NCBI GenBank assembly: GCA_004295245.1
Contig: REAR01000060.1
Coordinates: 1 to 64,000, forward strand
Origin: Sphingobacteriales bacterium
Lineage (GTDB): Bacteria; Bacteroidota; Bacteroidia; Chitinophagales; Chitinophagaceae
Direction: 5' to 3'
Length of the DNA stretch: 64,000 nucleotides
Within the stretch, counting starts at the first letter, position 1. Every line of letters begins with the position of its first letter. A program made the position numbers and the translations under genes. Under the pieces are notes generated by a model. It did not search any database. It was not told where the DNA came from and saw nothing but the letters and a program-made list of their open reading frames with translations. Shown piece after piece: positions 45,764-53,931 of this stretch.

Positions 45764-45850
45764 GGGCCGGCTGTGGTACAAATGGCAACATCTTTGTCCC
45801 GATATACCGGCATAGAGTTTCGCACCGCTCAGCATTTATTTGGGGCAGCA

Positions 45851-46654
45851 TTATTTTTTCTGATACACCCGCACATAATCCACTTCCATTGTTTGTGGCC
45901 AAATGGTTTCATCCACCCCCTTTGCGCCACCCCAGTTGCCACCCACTGCTATGTTAAGCAGTAAATGCATATTGTTACCAAAGGGCCAGGCATTGTAGCC
46001 GCTTTTTTCATTGGTAAATACAAAAAAATCTACACCGTCTACGGCTATAATTATTTTTTCTGCTGTGTATTCAATACTGTAAATATGAAAAGCTTCACTG
46101 CAATCTGGCACCATGGTATTGGCTGTTTTTTGCGTACCAATACTATGGTAATATTTTTTGCAATGTACACTACCGTGTACCCGACCCTGATCGTAACCCA
46201 CATGTTCCATAATATCAATTTCCCCATCATCGGGCCAATTAAATGGGTTGGTGCTGGCCAGCATCCAAATGGCGGGCCATGTGCCACGGCCTTTTGGTAA
46301 TTTGGCCCGCACTTCTATTCTGGCATATTGCCAATCGCCTTTGCCTTTTGTAACTAACCTTGCAGATGTATATTCTTTACCCGCCCATTTTTCTTTAATG
46401 GCTTCAATAATCAGGTGACCGTTTTCTACTCTTGCGTTTTCAGTACGAGCATTGGTATAAAACTGCCACTCATTATTACCCCAACCATGGCCCCCCACAT
46501 CATACTTCCATTTATTGGTATCCGGCAAACCAATGCCGCTAAATTCATCACTCCATACAAGGGTGTATAGTGGGGGTACAACAGGTTTTACCACATTGGG
46601 TTTATACAGTTTACCCAGGGTAGTAAAAGCCAATAACGCAATTAGGTATTTCAT
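45851..46654 (-). CDS. GH16 family glycoside hydrolase (laminarinase-like)
   Basis: 267 aa. The GH16 active site EIDIME gives Glu145 as nucleophile, Asp147 and Glu150 as acid/base. LVWSDEFSG near the start, RGTWPAIWMLA and YTAEKIIIAVDG are family signatures. A hydrophobic N-terminus (MKYLIALLAFTTLG) can serve as a signal peptide. Acts on beta-1,3- or mixed-linkage glucans, with laminarin as the likeliest substrate. Divergent from a sugar porter gene, which may take up the products. Confidence 0.92.
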   Translation of the reverse strand: MKYLIALLAFTTLGKLYKPNVVKPVVPPLYTLVWSDEFSGIGLPDTNKWKYDVGGHGWGNNEWQFYTNARTENARVENGHLIIEAIKEKWAGKEYTSARLVTKGKGDWQYARIEVRAKLPKGRGTWPAIWMLASTNPFNWPDDGEIDIMEHVGYDQGRVHGSVHCKKYYHSIGTQKTANTMVPDCSEAFHIYSIEYTAEKIIIAVDGVDFFVFTNEKSGYNAWPFGNNMHLLLNIAVGGNWGGAKGVDETIWPQTMEVDYVRVYQKK

Positions 46655-46812
46655 TGGTAAAACTGTTTGCTGGTAAGTTAATCAGAAAATATGGGCACAT
46701 AAAAAAATTATTGTACGCAAACGTTTTAGTTTTTACCCGGCACCTATTAGTATTGTTTAGAGTGGTATATTTAAATGCAAAACTTTTTTTTCTATTTCTT
46801 CAACTTGCTTAT

Positions 46813-48138
46813 ATGAATAATAATAAACTCTTTTTCTGGTCGCTTACTATTGCATTGGGCGGCTTTTTGTTTGGTATGGATGTAGCAGTTATTTCTGGTG
46901 CAGAACAAACAATACAAAAATTATGGGCACTGAGTGATACCATGCATGGCCTGGCTATTTCTATTGCATTATACGGTACTGTATTTGGCGCTTTATCTGG
47001 CGGTTTTTTTGCAGATAAACTGGGCCGTAAAAAAAGTTTGTTTTGGGTAGGCCTATTATTTTTTGTTTCTGCCTTGGGCTCTGCTATTGCACAAGATGTT
47101 TATACGTTTATGATTTTTAGGTTTGCCGGCGGCTTCACCATTGGTGCATCATCGGTGGTGGCGCCCATGTATATTTCTGAAATAGCACCTGCCAAAAAGC
47201 GAGGCAGATTGGTAGCCCTGTTTCAGTTTAATATAGTGTTTGGTATTATGATGGCGTATGTATGCAATTATTTTTTGCAGGGTATTAATAACGATTGGCG
47301 CTGGATGCTGGGTATTGTGGGTATACCTGCCTTGCTTTTTACAGCCCTTACTTTTCTGTTAGAAGAAAGTCCCCGTTGGCTGGTATTAAAAAAGAACGAT
47401 ACCGCAGCAGCCTTGCGTGTATTACACCAAGTAGACCCTGTAAATGCAGCTACCACTTTAGCCGCTATAGAAACCTCAAAAACAAAAACAGCTAAAATTT
47501 CAATAGCACAGTTTTTTTCTAAAAAATACAGCTGGCTTATTTTATTGGCATTTTTAATTGCTTTTTTCAATCAGGTATCGGGTATTAATGCTATTATTTA
47601 TTACGCCCCAAGAGTGTTTGAGTTAACCGGCTTGGGTAAATCTGCTGCCTTTCTATCATCGGCGGGTGTGGGTTTAATTAATCTGTTGTTTACCATGCTG
47701 GGCTTGGCTTTAATTGATAAACTGGGCCGCCGCTTACTCATGTATATTGGTTCTGTTGGCTATATTATTTCGCTGGGGCTACTGGCATATGCTTTTAAAA
47801 CGCAGCATTTTGATAATACTGTTATTTGGGTATTTGTTTTTATAGCTTCTCATGCCATTGGGCAGGGCACGGTTATATGGGTGTTCATTAGCGAAATTTT
47901 TCCGAACGAAGCCCGTGCCAACGGACAAAGTTTAGGCAGCACCACGCATTGGTTATTTGCCGCTATTGTTGCACAGGTGTTTCCATTATTTGCTTCTGGC
48001 GATAACCCCAACGGACCATTTTATATTTTTGGTTTTTTTACGGTAATGATGGTGTTGCAATTACTGTTTGTTCGTTTTATGATGCCTGAAACAAAGGGCG
48101 TTGAACTGGAAGATATGGATGTGCGCATTGGTCATTAA
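46813..48138 (+). CDS. MFS sugar porter (XylE-like)
   Basis: 441 aa from the ATG at 46813 (MNNNKLFFWSL). The longer frame covers the probable promoter. Twelve membrane helices, with sugar-porter motifs DKLGRK between helices 2 and 3, EESPRWL before the central loop, GINAIIYYAP in helix 7 and PETKG at the end. Proton-linked uptake of a hexose or pentose is expected. Next to a GH16 glucanase on the opposite strand, so glucose-type products are plausible. Confidence 0.9.
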   Translation: MNNNKLFFWSLTIALGGFLFGMDVAVISGAEQTIQKLWALSDTMHGLAISIALYGTVFGALSGGFFADKLGRKKSLFWVGLLFFVSALGSAIAQDVYTFMIFRFAGGFTIGASSVVAPMYISEIAPAKKRGRLVALFQFNIVFGIMMAYVCNYFLQGINNDWRWMLGIVGIPALLFTALTFLLEESPRWLVLKKNDTAAALRVLHQVDPVNAATTLAAIETSKTKTAKISIAQFFSKKYSWLILLAFLIAFFNQVSGINAIIYYAPRVFELTGLGKSAAFLSSAGVGLINLLFTMLGLALIDKLGRRLLMYIGSVGYIISLGLLAYAFKTQHFDNTVIWVFVFIASHAIGQGTVIWVFISEIFPNEARANGQSLGSTTHWLFAAIVAQVFPLFASGDNPNGPFYIFGFFTVMMVLQLLFVRFMMPETKGVELEDMDVRIGH

Positions 48139-48160
48139 AGAATCTTCATAAATTTTTTTG

Positions 48161-48263
48161 GGTAGCCAGCTATGGCACTACTATTAAGCATCGTTGCGTC
48201 GCACTCTTCAGCTGAAGGGTGCGACGCAACAGTTGCTCAGCAGCATTACTACAGCTGGCAACC
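48161..48263. repeat. palindromic intergenic repeat with no loop (R17)
   Basis: Arms abut at 48193-48230 to form a 38-bp palindrome with one mismatched pair (T at 48205 opposite G). Outer ends are GGTAGCCAGC (48161) and GCTGGCAACC (to 48263). It lies behind an ATTTTTTTG run, downstream of the sugar porter gene. Confidence 0.92.
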
Positions 48264-48328
48264 AAAAATTCTTCTGAAATAGTAAGATATGACTGTAAAA
48301 ACCAGCTTTTTTAAAATGCGGTTTGCCT

Positions 48329-48336
48329 TATCTTCG
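48329..48336 (+). promoter_or_regulatory. probable -7 promoter element for sucC
   Basis: TATCTTCG resembles TAnnTTTG with one change and lies 18 bases before the sucC start codon. A T-rich block near 48307 could be the -33 element. Confidence 0.4.
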
Positions 48337-48353
48337 CACAAATTTTATAAAAT

Positions 48354-49565
48354 ATGAACCTACACGAATACCAGGCCAAAGAACTGCTAAAAAAATACAA
48401 TGTGCCGGTTCAGGAAGGCATTCCTGTTGAAACGGCTGGCGCTGCTGAAGAAGCATACAAACAAATTAAAGTGCAAACAGGCAACAGCTTTGCCGTGGTT
48501 AAAGCACAAATTCATGCCGGTGGTCGTGGTAAGGGTAAGATAGTTGGTACAGAGCAACGCGGTGTGGCCGTAGGTAAAAGTGCTGATGATGTTAAACAAA
48601 TTGCCACTAATATTTTAGGCGGCACATTGGTTACCATTCAAACCGGGCCTGCTGGTAAAGTGGTAAATAAAATTTTAGTGGCGCAGGATGTTTATTATCC
48701 CGGCCCCAACCCCGTAAAAGAATATTATCTGAGTATTTTATTAGATCGATCAAAGGGAATGAATGTTATAATGTACAGTACCGAAGGCGGTATGAACATT
48801 GAAGATGTGGCGCACGATACCCCTGAGAAAATTTTTAAAGAGTGGGTTCACCCCGGTGGTGGTTTGCAAGGTTTTCAGGCACGTAAAATTGCTTTTAATT
48901 TTGGTTTAAGTGGCGAAGCATTTAAGAACTGCGTAAAGTTTGTTACCAATTTATACAATGCATATGTGGGTTTAGATTGCAGCATGCTGGAGATTAATCC
49001 GCTATTTAAAACCAGCGATGAGAAAATTATTGCAGTTGACTGTAAGATGAACCTGGATGACAACGCCCTGATGCGCCATGCAGATTTAGAAGCCTTGCGT
49101 GATATTAGCGAAGAAGATGCTACAGAAGTAGAAGCTGGTAAATACAACCTTAATTTTGTGAAGCTGGATGGCAACGTAGGTTGCATGGTGAACGGTGCCG
49201 GTTTGGCAATGGCAACTATGGATATGATTAAACTGGCTGGTGGAGAACCTGCTAACTTTTTAGATGTAGGTGGTACAGCCAATGCACAAACAGTAGAAGC
49301 GGGCTTTAAAATTATTTTAAAAGACCCCAATGTAAAAGCTATTCTAATTAATATTTTTGGTGGTATTGTACGTTGCGACCGGGTGGCGCAGGGTGTAATT
49401 GATGCCTACAAAAACTTAGGTAATATTACTGTGCCCATTATTGTTCGTTTACAGGGCACCAATGCTACAGAAGCTAAAAAGCTGATAGATGAAAGTGGCT
49501 TAAAAGTAGAAAGCGCTATTTTGTTAAGCGAGGCGGCAGACCTGGTAAAGAAAGCGGTAGCTTAA
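48354..49565 (+). CDS. sucC: succinyl-CoA ligase, beta subunit
   Basis: 403 aa. TCA-cycle enzyme making succinate with substrate-level ATP or GTP synthesis. ATP-grasp domain beginning MNLHEYQAKELLKKYNVPV, then KAQIHAGGRGKGK and LEINPL. The CoA-ligase domain holds GGIVRCDRVAQG and VRLQGTNA. Slightly longer than the E. coli protein, normal in Bacteroidota. The alpha subunit gene sucD is not adjacent. It stands alone with its own promoter and terminator. Confidence 0.95.
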   Translation: MNLHEYQAKELLKKYNVPVQEGIPVETAGAAEEAYKQIKVQTGNSFAVVKAQIHAGGRGKGKIVGTEQRGVAVGKSADDVKQIATNILGGTLVTIQTGPAGKVVNKILVAQDVYYPGPNPVKEYYLSILLDRSKGMNVIMYSTEGGMNIEDVAHDTPEKIFKEWVHPGGGLQGFQARKIAFNFGLSGEAFKNCVKFVTNLYNAYVGLDCSMLEINPLFKTSDEKIIAVDCKMNLDDNALMRHADLEALRDISEEDATEVEAGKYNLNFVKLDGNVGCMVNGAGLAMATMDMIKLAGGEPANFLDVGGTANAQTVEAGFKIILKDPNVKAILINIFGGIVRCDRVAQGVIDAYKNLGNITVPIIVRLQGTNATEAKKLIDESGLKVESAILLSEAADLVKKAVA

Positions 49566-49590
49566 AAATAAAATGGATTTACAATATTGC

Positions 49591-49621
49591 ATCCCGCTGT
49601 TTTTAACAGCGGGATTTTTTT
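49591..49621 (+). terminator. rho-independent terminator after sucC
   Basis: Perfect 11-bp stem ATCCCGCTGTT (49591-49601) / AACAGCGGGAT (49605-49615) with a TTT loop and a T tract. Confidence 0.92.
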
Positions 49622-49633
49622 AAATAGAAAAGT

Positions 49634-50173
49634 ATGAACACAATTGACGAAAGTAAAATAGAATTGGTAACAGCTACCACTTATTACCTTGAAATGGTTA
49701 ACCCGCCTGCGCTGCAAATTGAAGAAAAAAATGGGGTGGTATTTGCTGTTTTGTCAAAACCTATTGCAGCTGCTTTGTACCGCAGCTATTATTACGGTGT
49801 TGGTAAAGAATATAACTGGCTTGACAGGATGATACTGACAGATGATGCATTGTGTGCGTTAGTAAATGCTGATGCCACTACTATTTATATTATGAAGATA
49901 AAAGGGGTTGATGCAGGCTTTGCCGAGTTTGTGATTACTCCTGAATTTGTAGAGATACAGTATTTTGGGTTGATGCCGGCTTTTGTGGGCAAGGGCTGGG
50001 GTCAGTTCTTTTTGCAATGGGTAATTGCAAAAGCAGCAAGTTTTGGTAAGCCCAAAATACAACTCAATACCTGCACGCTTGATCATAAAAAAGCTTTGCC
50101 TAATTACCAGCAAGCGGGTTTTAATATAGTACGGCAAGAGCAACAACAAAGAAGGCAATTGCGGCAGGCATAG
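49634..50173 (+). CDS. GNAT-family acetyltransferase
   Basis: 179 aa. The acetyl-CoA loop is in FGLMPAFVGKGWGQFFLQWVI (G-x-G-W-G, with G/A-x-x-x), and the C-terminal LDHKKALPNYQQAGFNIVRQE is the usual GNAT end. The tail is very Gln/Arg-rich. Substrate unknown. First of two acetyltransferase genes in this interval. Confidence 0.82.
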   Translation: MNTIDESKIELVTATTYYLEMVNPPALQIEEKNGVVFAVLSKPIAAALYRSYYYGVGKEYNWLDRMILTDDALCALVNADATTIYIMKIKGVDAGFAEFVITPEFVEIQYFGLMPAFVGKGWGQFFLQWVIAKAASFGKPKIQLNTCTLDHKKALPNYQQAGFNIVRQEQQQRRQLRQA

Positions 50174-50260
50174 AAAAAAAAGCTAATGTTTAAATACTAA
50201 TACCAGTATGGTTGGCGTTATTTTTGTGCTATACTTCTAAACCAACCAATTGTTTGCACT

Positions 50261-50344
50261 ATGAAAAACGCTTCTAAAACTTTCTTATTTATTATTGCCA
50301 TTACCTATGCGGTATTTTATACAGTTGCCGCTTTATTGGGGTAA
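50261..50344 (+). CDS. 27-aa single-helix membrane peptide
   Basis: ATG at 50261 and TAA at 50344. The peptide begins MKNASKTF and then has one hydrophobic helix, LFIIAITYAVFYTVAALLG. It has a basic N-terminus (positive-inside) and a separate upstream region between two genes. Such short frames occur by chance, but the composition is that of a small membrane protein. No family known. Confidence 0.35.
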   Translation: MKNASKTFLFIIAITYAVFYTVAALLG

Positions 50345-50390
50345 TAATCATTCTACAATTTACAATAGTTAAACCTGTTACCTTCGCCGC

Positions 50391-50876
50391 ATGGAAGGTA
50401 TTGTAATCAGGCAAATTCAGCAACAGGATAATGCAGCCATCGCAAATATTATACGCAACTCATTAGCTGAGTTTGGGGCCAATAAACCGGGTACTGTTTA
50501 TTACGATGATACTACCGATGATTTATACCAACTCTTTCAAACCCCGGGCAGCATTTATTTTATTGCAGAAGAAAATGGCGTAATGCTGGGCGGTGCTGGT
50601 ATTTTTCCAACCAAGGGGTTACCCAATGGGGTAGTAGAGTTGGTGAAGATGTATCTGTCGCCGGCTTCAAGAGGTAAAGGGCTGGGGCGGTTATTAATTA
50701 GTAAATGTTTACAGGCAGCTAAAACTATGGACAATAAAAAAGTGTATTTAGAAACCATGCCCGAATTAAAAAAGGCCGTAAGTGTATATGAAAAATTTGG
50801 GTTTGAGTTTTTGAAAGGCCCCATGGGAAATACCGGGCACTTTAGCTGCGATGTATGGATGATAAAAGAATTATAA
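50391..50876 (+). CDS. GNAT-family acetyltransferase
   Basis: 161 aa. The acetyl-CoA motif is SRGKGLGRLLISKCL, preceded by VELVKMYLSPA, a strong GNAT signature. KKVYLETMPELKKAVSVYEKFGFEFL and GHFSCDVWMIKEL end the domain. Not a close paralogue of the neighbour at 49634. Substrate unknown. The sequence TACCTTCG about 13 bases before the start could be the -7 element. Confidence 0.88.
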   Translation: MEGIVIRQIQQQDNAAIANIIRNSLAEFGANKPGTVYYDDTTDDLYQLFQTPGSIYFIAEENGVMLGGAGIFPTKGLPNGVVELVKMYLSPASRGKGLGRLLISKCLQAAKTMDNKKVYLETMPELKKAVSVYEKFGFEFLKGPMGNTGHFSCDVWMIKEL

Positions 50877-50883
50877 ATAATAA

Positions 50884-50905
50884 AGCCGGTAGCATTACCG
50901 GCCTT
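50884..50905. terminator. shared terminator hairpin between convergent genes
   Basis: GCCGGTA (50885-50891) / TACCGGC (50896-50902) with a 4-base loop. AT-rich flanks on both sides let it work in either direction, between the acetyltransferase and the OMP gene. Confidence 0.6.
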
Positions 50906-50928
50906 ATTATTTATACTATAGGAAGTGT

Positions 50929-51480
50929 TTATTTTTTTAAAGTCTCTCTTACTTCATTACCCAATAAATGTACCTGAAAACCTATGCGGAATGAAAAACC
51001 ACCGCTGGCATCAAAATTTTTGTTTTTGCTTCTATCGTAACCAGCTATAATATCCATTGCAACATTTTTATTGATGAAATAGGCACCGCCACCGCCAATA
51101 AAAAAATTGGTAAAAGTTGTTGTGATATTCGGTAGGGTTGGATTTTTGGTGGATGTGGATGAAATTCCAAAACTAGATTGAATTAAGGGCTTAAAATGAT
51201 CTTCTTTCAAATCAAAATACAGGCGGGCAAAGGGGCTAACACCAACGGTTGAAAATTTTGTATTACCATTTTTACCAAACGATAAATCTATTTGTGCGCC
51301 GGCAGCAAAATTCTTTGCAAAGAAATAACCTGCAGAAGGGTATAAGCTAAACTGGCTGTTATTTTTGGTAGTGTTAATGCTAAAATTGCCTCCTACCATC
51401 CAATCGTCTTTGTCGGTTTGTGCTTGTGCAGCAAAGCCGGTTAACAGTGCAGTAAGGATGAAGGTTGAAATTTTTTTCAT
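50929..51480 (-). CDS. outer-membrane beta-barrel protein
   Basis: 183 aa. Signal peptide MKKISTFILTALLTGFAAQA, then a Gly- and aromatic-rich OmpX/porin-like barrel with strands such as WMVGGNFSINTTKN, VGVSPFARLYFDL and GGGAYFINKNVAMDIIAGY. The last strand FSFRIGFQVHLL is followed by a short charged tail. Function unknown. Convergent with an acetyltransferase gene. Confidence 0.8.
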   Translation of the reverse strand: MKKISTFILTALLTGFAAQAQTDKDDWMVGGNFSINTTKNNSQFSLYPSAGYFFAKNFAAGAQIDLSFGKNGNTKFSTVGVSPFARLYFDLKEDHFKPLIQSSFGISSTSTKNPTLPNITTTFTNFFIGGGGAYFINKNVAMDIIAGYDRSKNKNFDASGGFSFRIGFQVHLLGNEVRETLKK

Positions 51481-51553
51481 AAATAGTTTTTTGTTTATTT
51501 AAATACTAAGGTGCAAATCTAAGACCGAAACGGTTTTAAACAAGTTGCATTGG

Positions 51554-52174
51554 TTAAGAAACCATTTTTACTTCATAAACCGGGCTAAACAAGTATAGTT
51601 TGCCGGTATTAACCGCCACACATTGTATGCGTTTGCGCAGTTTTTTACCTTTTTTAAAAACCTGGCCATCTGCCAATGCAAAAAGGCTGCCTTCGGGTAA
51701 TTCTTCTACCAGGTACATACCGGCTTCTTTTGCATCATAGTTTCTCAATACCCGCATCAGCCCTTCATCGGCGCAACTGCTGGCAGGCAGGTTGTGCAGA
51801 GAGCTTTCTAAAGCCTGTTGTATATCTGCCGGAAAAATAGCCTGCGGCAAAAACAATAACAGTAATTGTCTGTAATTGTTTTTCCATTCTTTACCGTGTG
51901 CAGCCACGCGGTTATGATACTGGGTAAAAGTTACCAGGTGTGCCACCTCATGCACCAGTGTAATTAAGAAAGCATATTTATTAAGGTTGCCATTTACGCT
52001 AATACGATGCCCAAGGTGCTGATGGGCGTGGCGGTAATCTCCCAGCACCGATTTTCGCTCCCGGGTAATGGTAAGGTGCACATTGTATTGGTGCAGTAGT
52101 TGCAGCACGGTAGCCGCAGCACCCGTTGGTAAATAAGTGGCCAAATAATTAATGGGGTATTCTTGCTTAGCCAT
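51554..52174 (-). CDS. SprT-like zinc metalloprotein
   Basis: 206 aa. The zinc motif HEVAH (75-79) and a third ligand His93 in AAHGKEWK match the SprT/Spartan family, which includes proteases acting on DNA-protein crosslinks. The C-terminal part is beta-rich and basic (KKGKKLRKRIQ), without the usual zinc ribbon cysteines. It overlaps the upstream membrane-protein gene by 8 bases. Confidence 0.85.
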   Translation of the reverse strand: MAKQEYPINYLATYLPTGAAATVLQLLHQYNVHLTITRERKSVLGDYRHAHQHLGHRISVNGNLNKYAFLITLVHEVAHLVTFTQYHNRVAAHGKEWKNNYRQLLLLFLPQAIFPADIQQALESSLHNLPASSCADEGLMRVLRNYDAKEAGMYLVEELPEGSLFALADGQVFKKGKKLRKRIQCVAVNTGKLYLFSPVYEVKMVS

Positions 52175-52574
52175 TGCTGCGTTCTTTGTTCCACTTTAAG
52201 AGACTACGCATTTCTAAAACAGTGTAAACAAAATATAGAAATACGCAACTAAACACTGCTGGTTTATTAATTGCTTTACGGGCTATAAAAGCATATATGC
52301 CAAATGCCGCAATACAAACAAACATTTTTAGCATCATACCACCCAGCGCATTACTCATAAACCCCGTTGTTTTTTGATGCAACATAGCATTTCGATACAG
52401 GTATAATGAAACAATGGTTACCATAAACAAGATAACATTGCCACCCATTAAAACGGGCTGACTAAAACCCCATTTAAGTAATAGCGATTTTGCTGAAAAT
52501 ATGAAGGTATTAATAAGCAAAAAGAAAATCAGTACAGGTAAAAACAGTTTATTATTGGTTTTATTTATTGTCAT
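52167..52574 (-). CDS. four-helix membrane protein, unknown
   Basis: 135 aa with four hydrophobic segments and a short basic C-terminus (LLKWNKERSNG). The topology and the position near a bactofilin gene resemble small AtpI/AtpZ-like proteins found by bactofilins in Bacteroidota, but no motif proves it. Its stop overlaps the start of the SprT-like gene, so the two are translated together. Confidence 0.6.
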   Translation of the reverse strand: MTINKTNNKLFLPVLIFFLLINTFIFSAKSLLLKWGFSQPVLMGGNVILFMVTIVSLYLYRNAMLHQKTTGFMSNALGGMMLKMFVCIAAFGIYAFIARKAINKPAVFSCVFLYFVYTVLEMRSLLKWNKERSNG

Positions 52575-52686
52575 TTTTACTGGCGGTTGGGTTCTTAAAT
52601 AAAATAAACTAATGCCAGTAAAGGTACTGCCCAGTTAAACACCGCAAAAGAAAGCTTTATCCACCATCAAAGGTTTTCCTATCAAT

Positions 52687-52716
52687 AATAAAGCCCGGAA
52701 TATCCCGGGCTTTATT
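52687..52716 (-). terminator. terminator after the bactofilin gene
   Basis: Perfect 12-bp stem AATAAAGCCCGG (52687-52698) / CCGGGCTTTATT (52705-52716), 6-base loop. It lies 21 bases past the bactofilin stop on the minus strand. Confidence 0.8.
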
Positions 52717-52736
52717 ATAAAAATATGCAGTTGGCA

Positions 52737-53174
52737 TCAGGCAACTAATGTGGTAGCTTTTTCTGGTTTGGTAAATTTGGCATCTTGTACAGCTTTGTCG
52801 CTGGCAACACCATTCATATGGCAATTGCCATTAAAGGTGGCTGTAGGTTCCACCTGCAGTTTACCAGCTTTAATAGTGCCGTTAATAATACTGCTGCCTT
52901 TAATTTGTAATAATTCTTTAACTGTTACCGTGCCGGTAACCTTACCTAAAATATCGGCCTGCTGGCCAATAATATCTCCTTCAACAGAACCGTTGGCGCC
53001 AATAATAATTTTGGCCGTACTGTTAATATTGCCAATTAAAGTGCCATCAATTCTAAGGTCTGCGTTGGAGGTTATATCTCCTTTAAGTGTAGTGCCTGCA
53101 CTAATAAGGCTGGCAGCGTTAGAACCACTGCTGAATTCAACAGGGTTGTCGGATTTGGATTTGCCGTTAAACAT
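52737..53174 (-). CDS. bactofilin (polymer-forming cytoskeletal protein)
   Basis: 145 aa. Bactofilins form membrane-associated filaments that organise cell-wall synthesis and shape. The central right-handed beta-helix is seen in regular repeats: LKGDITSNADLRIDGTLIGNI, INGTIKAGKLQVEPTATF and VTGTVTVKELLQIKGS. Short disordered ends flank it. The preceding gene on the same strand encodes a membrane coiled-coil protein and ends 11 bases before this start, a typical bactofilin pair. Confidence 0.92.
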   Translation of the reverse strand: MFNGKSKSDNPVEFSSGSNAASLISAGTTLKGDITSNADLRIDGTLIGNINSTAKIIIGANGSVEGDIIGQQADILGKVTGTVTVKELLQIKGSSIINGTIKAGKLQVEPTATFNGNCHMNGVASDKAVQDAKFTKPEKATTLVA

Positions 53175-53185
53175 AGTATCAGATT

Positions 53186-53584
53186 TTAGTCGTTTATTTT
53201 TTCCGTTGCCGGAATATTTAAAGAAGTCGTATCTAATTTCACGGTCACATCGCCCTGCAAAACCTTTTTAATATTATCCAGGTACAGGTCCTTATCTTTC
53301 ATTACACCCTCTAACGAATCGGTACGTATTTTTAGTTCACGCAGCTCTCTTGTATTATTCACATCTCCGTAACCGGGTATATACAGCTTTAACGGGGTAA
53401 ATACCAGTAAAGCCACCGTAAGCCCGGTTAGTACAACAAATATTGTGCTCAATAATATGTACACACTCAACCGGCTTAGCTTAAAGGTTACCACTTCCTC
53501 ATAGGTATCATCATTCATTATTACCAGCCGGTAGCGGTTGCGCAGTCTTTTTAATGTGGTATTGGCATCAAATATTTTTGCCAT
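53186..53584 (-). CDS. membrane coiled-coil partner of bactofilin (M23-like N-terminus, no LytM domain)
   Basis: 132 aa. A basic N-terminus with NRYRLVIMNDDTYEE, one membrane helix (about 39-66), the conserved FTPLKLYIPGYGD, then a helical RELKIRTDSLEGVMKDKDLYLDNIKKVL. This is the N-terminal half of M23 (LytM) endopeptidases that accompany bactofilins in Bacteroidota. Here the frame ends after the coiled coil and no peptidase domain follows. A peptidase could be encoded elsewhere. It shares its operon with the bactofilin. Confidence 0.75.
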   Translation of the reverse strand: MAKIFDANTTLKRLRNRYRLVIMNDDTYEEVVTFKLSRLSVYILLSTIFVVLTGLTVALLVFTPLKLYIPGYGDVNNTRELRELKIRTDSLEGVMKDKDLYLDNIKKVLQGDVTVKLDTTSLNIPATEKIND

Positions 53585-53614
53585 ATGGGTTCAATTTCAA
53601 AATGTTATTTTTAT

Positions 53615-53767
53615 GTTACCAGCAGCGGTTTTCATAGCGGCACCGCTTGCGTCGCACACTTGTACTGTAGTATGTACTTTGGTTAACAGTTACTGGCCCA
53701 TTGAGCAGCTATAGTACAAGTGTGCGACGCAACACTGTTTAACCGGAGTTACCGGCGCTGGTATCAC
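53615..53767. repeat. palindromic intergenic repeat, two-arm copy (R18)
   Basis: Arms at 53646-53665 (CTTGCGTCGCACACTTGTAC) and 53714-53733, 48-base loop. Outer ends are GTTACCAGCAGC (53615) and GCTGGTATCAC (to 53767). It lies between the divergent bactofilin operon and porW. Confidence 0.92.
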
Positions 53768-53931
53768 AAAAAATAATGCCAGCATTAAACGGTGGTTTAA
53801 AACAAATAAAGCTATTAAAATTAGCCAAAGCCGTTGAAACGCCCCCATAATTTTTGGGGGAAAATAAATGCGTTTTTTTTATAATAAATTTCTTGAAAAT
53901 CAGTTATTAAGGGTTTAGTTTGCGGTTTACG

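Noticed and set aside
45817-45834. A further degenerate repeat arm (GTTTCGCACCGCTCAGCA)
   Set aside because: It matches the arm only with a three-base gap and mismatches, and it lacks outer ends; too weak to count.
46654-46812. Longer N-terminus for the sugar porter
   Set aside because: It would cover the promoter region and overlap the start codon of the divergent GH16 gene; the ATG at 46813 fits the family.
48289-48357. 22-codon frame before sucC
   Set aside because: It spans the likely sucC promoter and overlaps the sucC start.
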